Shown one piece after another: positions 1 through 64,000 of a DNA stretch of 64,000 nt. This stretch comes from Synaphobranchus kaupii (Eukaryota > Chordata > Actinopteri > Anguilliformes > Synaphobranchidae). Location: positions 16,433,683 through 16,497,682 of the forward strand of contig CM056380.1 of NCBI GenBank assembly GCA_029718625.1. The letters are read 5' to 3'. Both the position numbers and the translations under genes were made by a program. The notes under the pieces are model-generated. The model had not been told where the DNA came from and did not search any database. It worked only from the letters and a program-made list of their open reading frames with translations. Positions within the stretch are counted from its first letter, which is position 1. Each line of letters opens with the position of its first letter.

Positions 1-887
1 TCACCCAGAACCCTCCAGCACTCATCTATATGACCCGATGTGTTATCGGCCCAAAGGAAAGGAGAGCTGATCTAGGATCAGGCTTTCTCTGTCCACATCC
101 TTAACCTTATTCATTATGAGCTGAATGGATGGTGTTCCTGGTCTTCTTTTTTTGGAGGGGAAGGAAATTCCCAACAAGAGTACAAATAAAAATGGGGCAA
201 AGACCGAAAAGAAAAAGTATTAAAAAAATAAAATAAAAAAACGGCTCTTTCCCCGAGCATTCCGCACATTTCCGTTCCCTAGAAATGACACCAAAAAAAT
301 AAATCAAAAAGCGACTTCATTGTTTACTTGTTTTTTCTTTTATTTCCGATTTACATTAATTAAAACCGTAACAAAAAACAAAAATCATGATCACGATCAT
401 AATATTATTATTAATAATAATATTAATAATAATAAAAATATACACACCCTCACACATGAAGAGACCCACCTGCCCTGGTCTTTTGGGGGCTCTCTCTTGG
501 TAAAATGAAGGGGATTTCCTGTCACATGACTCTACTCAGGGGGTGTGACACCAGGGGAGGTTTGTGGAACCCCCTTCAGGTCCCAGATCTATCCGTCTGA
601 GTCTGTCAGGGCAGGGGGAGGTGCTGTGTGTGAGGGGGGGTGGGGCAGGGGTGGGGTTTGGCAGAGACTGAATTCTAGAAGCCAAGCTCCTTCTAAAAAT
701 GGGCCAATCAGAGTGGAAAACCCATGAAGCTCCAGAACTGCCCAGGCTAGTTTTTTTTTTTTTTTTCTCAAGCTTGGGCTCAGCATCAAGGTTTTTTTTT
801 TTTTTTGTTTGTTTTCTTTTTTCAGCGTGAGGTAGCTTAAAAATGATTATAATAAAAAAAAAATTTAAAAAAACTTTCTAGTCAGGG

Positions 888-893
888 TTTATT
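888..893 (-). promoter_or_regulatory. candidate poly(A) signal (AATAAA, minus strand)
   Basis: AATAAA on the gene strand about 935 nt after the stop codon. A strongly T-rich stretch lies downstream of it (at lower coordinates, about 850-880 and 790-810), which fits a cleavage site. This is an alternative to the hexamer at 1170-1175. Confidence 0.35.
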
Positions 894-1169
894 CCAAATT
901 CAGGACACTTAAGGGGAGGAGGGGGTAACATTTTGTATTGGGGGTGGCCAAAGGAGGGGGGGGGGGTGGGGGGGGTTCGGGGGAAATAAAACATTTAGCA
1001 CACTGAAAAAAAAAAAGAAAATAAATCCCAGATTGAAACGTACTTTCCAAAAAGTGTATATATATGTATACACACACATATACGTATATATACATATATA
1101 CATGTCGTTATAAATCAGTATCTGGTTGTTAAAAAATACAGACTGTTTTACAACAATAGCACCATTGAT

Positions 1170-1175
1170 TTTATT
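1170..1175 (-). promoter_or_regulatory. candidate poly(A) signal (AATAAA, minus strand)
   Basis: TTTATT on the plus strand reads AATAAA on the gene strand, about 650 nt after the stop codon. Competing hexamers are at 888-893 and 339-344. Sequence alone cannot choose between them. Confidence 0.3.
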
Positions 1176-1826
1176 ATAATACACAGCAATTTTTTGATAC
1201 ACACTGCGGTGGTAGAATTAGGGACACCTGCACTTATTGCAATATTGGGTATATTTTTGGTAGGTTTTCAGATATGTATTTTGGGGGCTGAGGTGGGGGG
1301 TGGAAGACACAGGACACGGGGGGAAGGGGGGGGGGGGGGGGGGGGTGGGACACGTCCAGCCCTACCACACCTTGGAACCCAGAGGATGTTCTAAAGATTA
1401 AAATAAATAAATATCACGGAGCCATGTTCTTTTTTAACTTTCTTCCCTTTTCTCTTTCGTGTTTCCTGCTTTTTTCATTCATTTTCATTCCTTCTGATAT
1501 AAAACGTGTTCTTTCCCCCCAGGGTAGGGTGTGGTGGGGTGGGGGAGGGGTCCACGTGAAAGGGGGGGGGGGGGGTGTGTAGGGTCTGACTGTCGGAAAA
1601 TGGCGGTTCTGTTCGATCCGTCCCGGATGAGTATTGCTGGTGCTTTTCAGTGCAGATATCCTCGGAGTACAACTTGGAAAGTACTTTTTAACTTTAAAAA
1701 AAAAAAAAAAGAGTCTTGTTTTTCTTTAAAAAAAACTATCTTGATTATTCTTTGTTTCTTCCTTTCTTGGAGTGTGTTTCTATTTTTTGAAACCTTTTTG
1801 TTTTATCTTCTTGTCGTCGCTCTCTT

Positions 1827-63341
<61,515 letters not shown>

Positions 63342-63913
63342 CTGTACAAAAACAGAGGAAGGGAAATATTAGGATGTGTGTATATCAAATGCTGACGGAA
63401 TGTGACTTTGCCACGCACAAAAGCTGTCCATATTTTCCTGAAATACAGCTATATCAAAATAGCATGAGCAGAATGTGCAATTTAGCCTGGTAAAACTGTG
63501 AAGAGCACGGAGAATACATAAATAAAAGCTTTCACACCAAGAGGGGCCTCGTTTCTGCCTGTCTTCAACCCCTCTGGAATCACAACTTAATGTTTAATAC
63601 ATAAATCTAAGGCCCAGACGTGCACCTGAGAATTGTTATTCAGTGATCCTGAATGGCAGTACATTTTTGAAAAGTGTCGAATGTTATGAAAAACATTAAA
63701 TAATAATTAAACATTCCTCATTAAAATTGACCTAATTTGTTATTAAGATAAGATATATGATATAACCAACTCCCTGTCAGACTTAAGATAGCTTTATTTT
63801 TGCCACATATGACCAGGAGGATAATACATATTAACACATATATGCGCTCTCTCTCTGTATCTCCCTCACACACAATCACTAATGCACATGCATACACAGT
63901 ATGTGTGCGCGGG

Positions 63914-63969
<56 letters not shown>

Positions 63970-64000
63970 ATAATACTTTGTACAAACGACAATTTAAAAA
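63342..64000. repeat. intron 3 (partial) with (AC)n at 63915-63964
   Basis: AT-rich intron with a pure AC microsatellite of about 25 units near the window edge. No exon 3 seen. Confidence 0.8.

Larger units (their letters stand above)
1..1826 (-). other. col2a1: col2a1 3' UTR and downstream flank
   Basis: This is non-coding sequence 3' of the stop codon. In mRNA sense it is A/T-rich with C-runs, because the plus strand has long G-runs at about 957-977, 1321-1346 and 1561-1576. An AU-rich stretch (mRNA ATATTTATTTATTTT) lies at about 1399-1413 and could affect mRNA stability. The UTR end is not visible; three AATAAA hexamers are possible. No second gene is seen in the first 1.8 kb. Confidence 0.6.

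Overview
The window is vertebrate nuclear DNA, almost certainly from a ray-finned (teleost-type) fish. It holds most of one gene on the minus strand: col2a1, the alpha-1 chain of type II procollagen, the main cartilage and notochord-sheath collagen. The identification rests on 46 short exons. All of the triple-helix exons start with a whole Gly codon and have the fibrillar-collagen sizes 45, 54, 99, 108 or 162 nt (three carry one extra base). Their order and residues follow vertebrate COL2A1 exon by exon, including the N-telopeptide, the collagenase site region, the integrin and DDR motifs and the C-terminal end. I cannot tell col2a1a from col2a1b, nor name the species. The fish assignment comes from col2a1 residues plus tRNA-headed SINEs and palindromic MITEs of types common in fish genomes.

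Layout. The gene runs right to left. Using human COL2A1 numbering, exon 4 is at 63309-63341 and the stop codon of exon 54 is at 1827-1829. Exons 1-3 (signal peptide, von Willebrand C domain) lie beyond the right edge. Most of exon 48 and all of exons 49-53 (end of the helix and most of the C-propeptide) fall in an assembly gap written as 500 Ns at 2830-3329. The true gap must be longer, because about 1 kb of coding sequence alone is missing. Positions 1-1826 hold the 3' UTR and downstream DNA. No other protein-coding gene is visible on either strand.

Introns. Exons 4-54 span over 61 kb, about twice the human gene as I recall its size. The expansion comes from repeats: about fifteen minisatellite arrays with periods of 10 to 61 bp, many microsatellites, a 2.05-kb solo LTR with a 5-bp target duplication, a decayed hAT-type transposase, a 0.9-kb fold-back element next to a TTAA-flanked inverted-repeat element, several palindromic MITEs and at least two SINE copies. 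The longest open frames in the window are minisatellite artefacts, not genes.

Points to check. Three exons (23, 42, 54) each carry one extra base that breaks the reading frame, most simply explained as assembly error. Intron 8 has a GC donor. The Ala before the expected procollagen N-proteinase cut is Gly. A 61-bp array has copied the splice acceptor of exon 54. I found no sign of a new multi-gene system; the notable content is one structural gene and the repeat biology of its introns.
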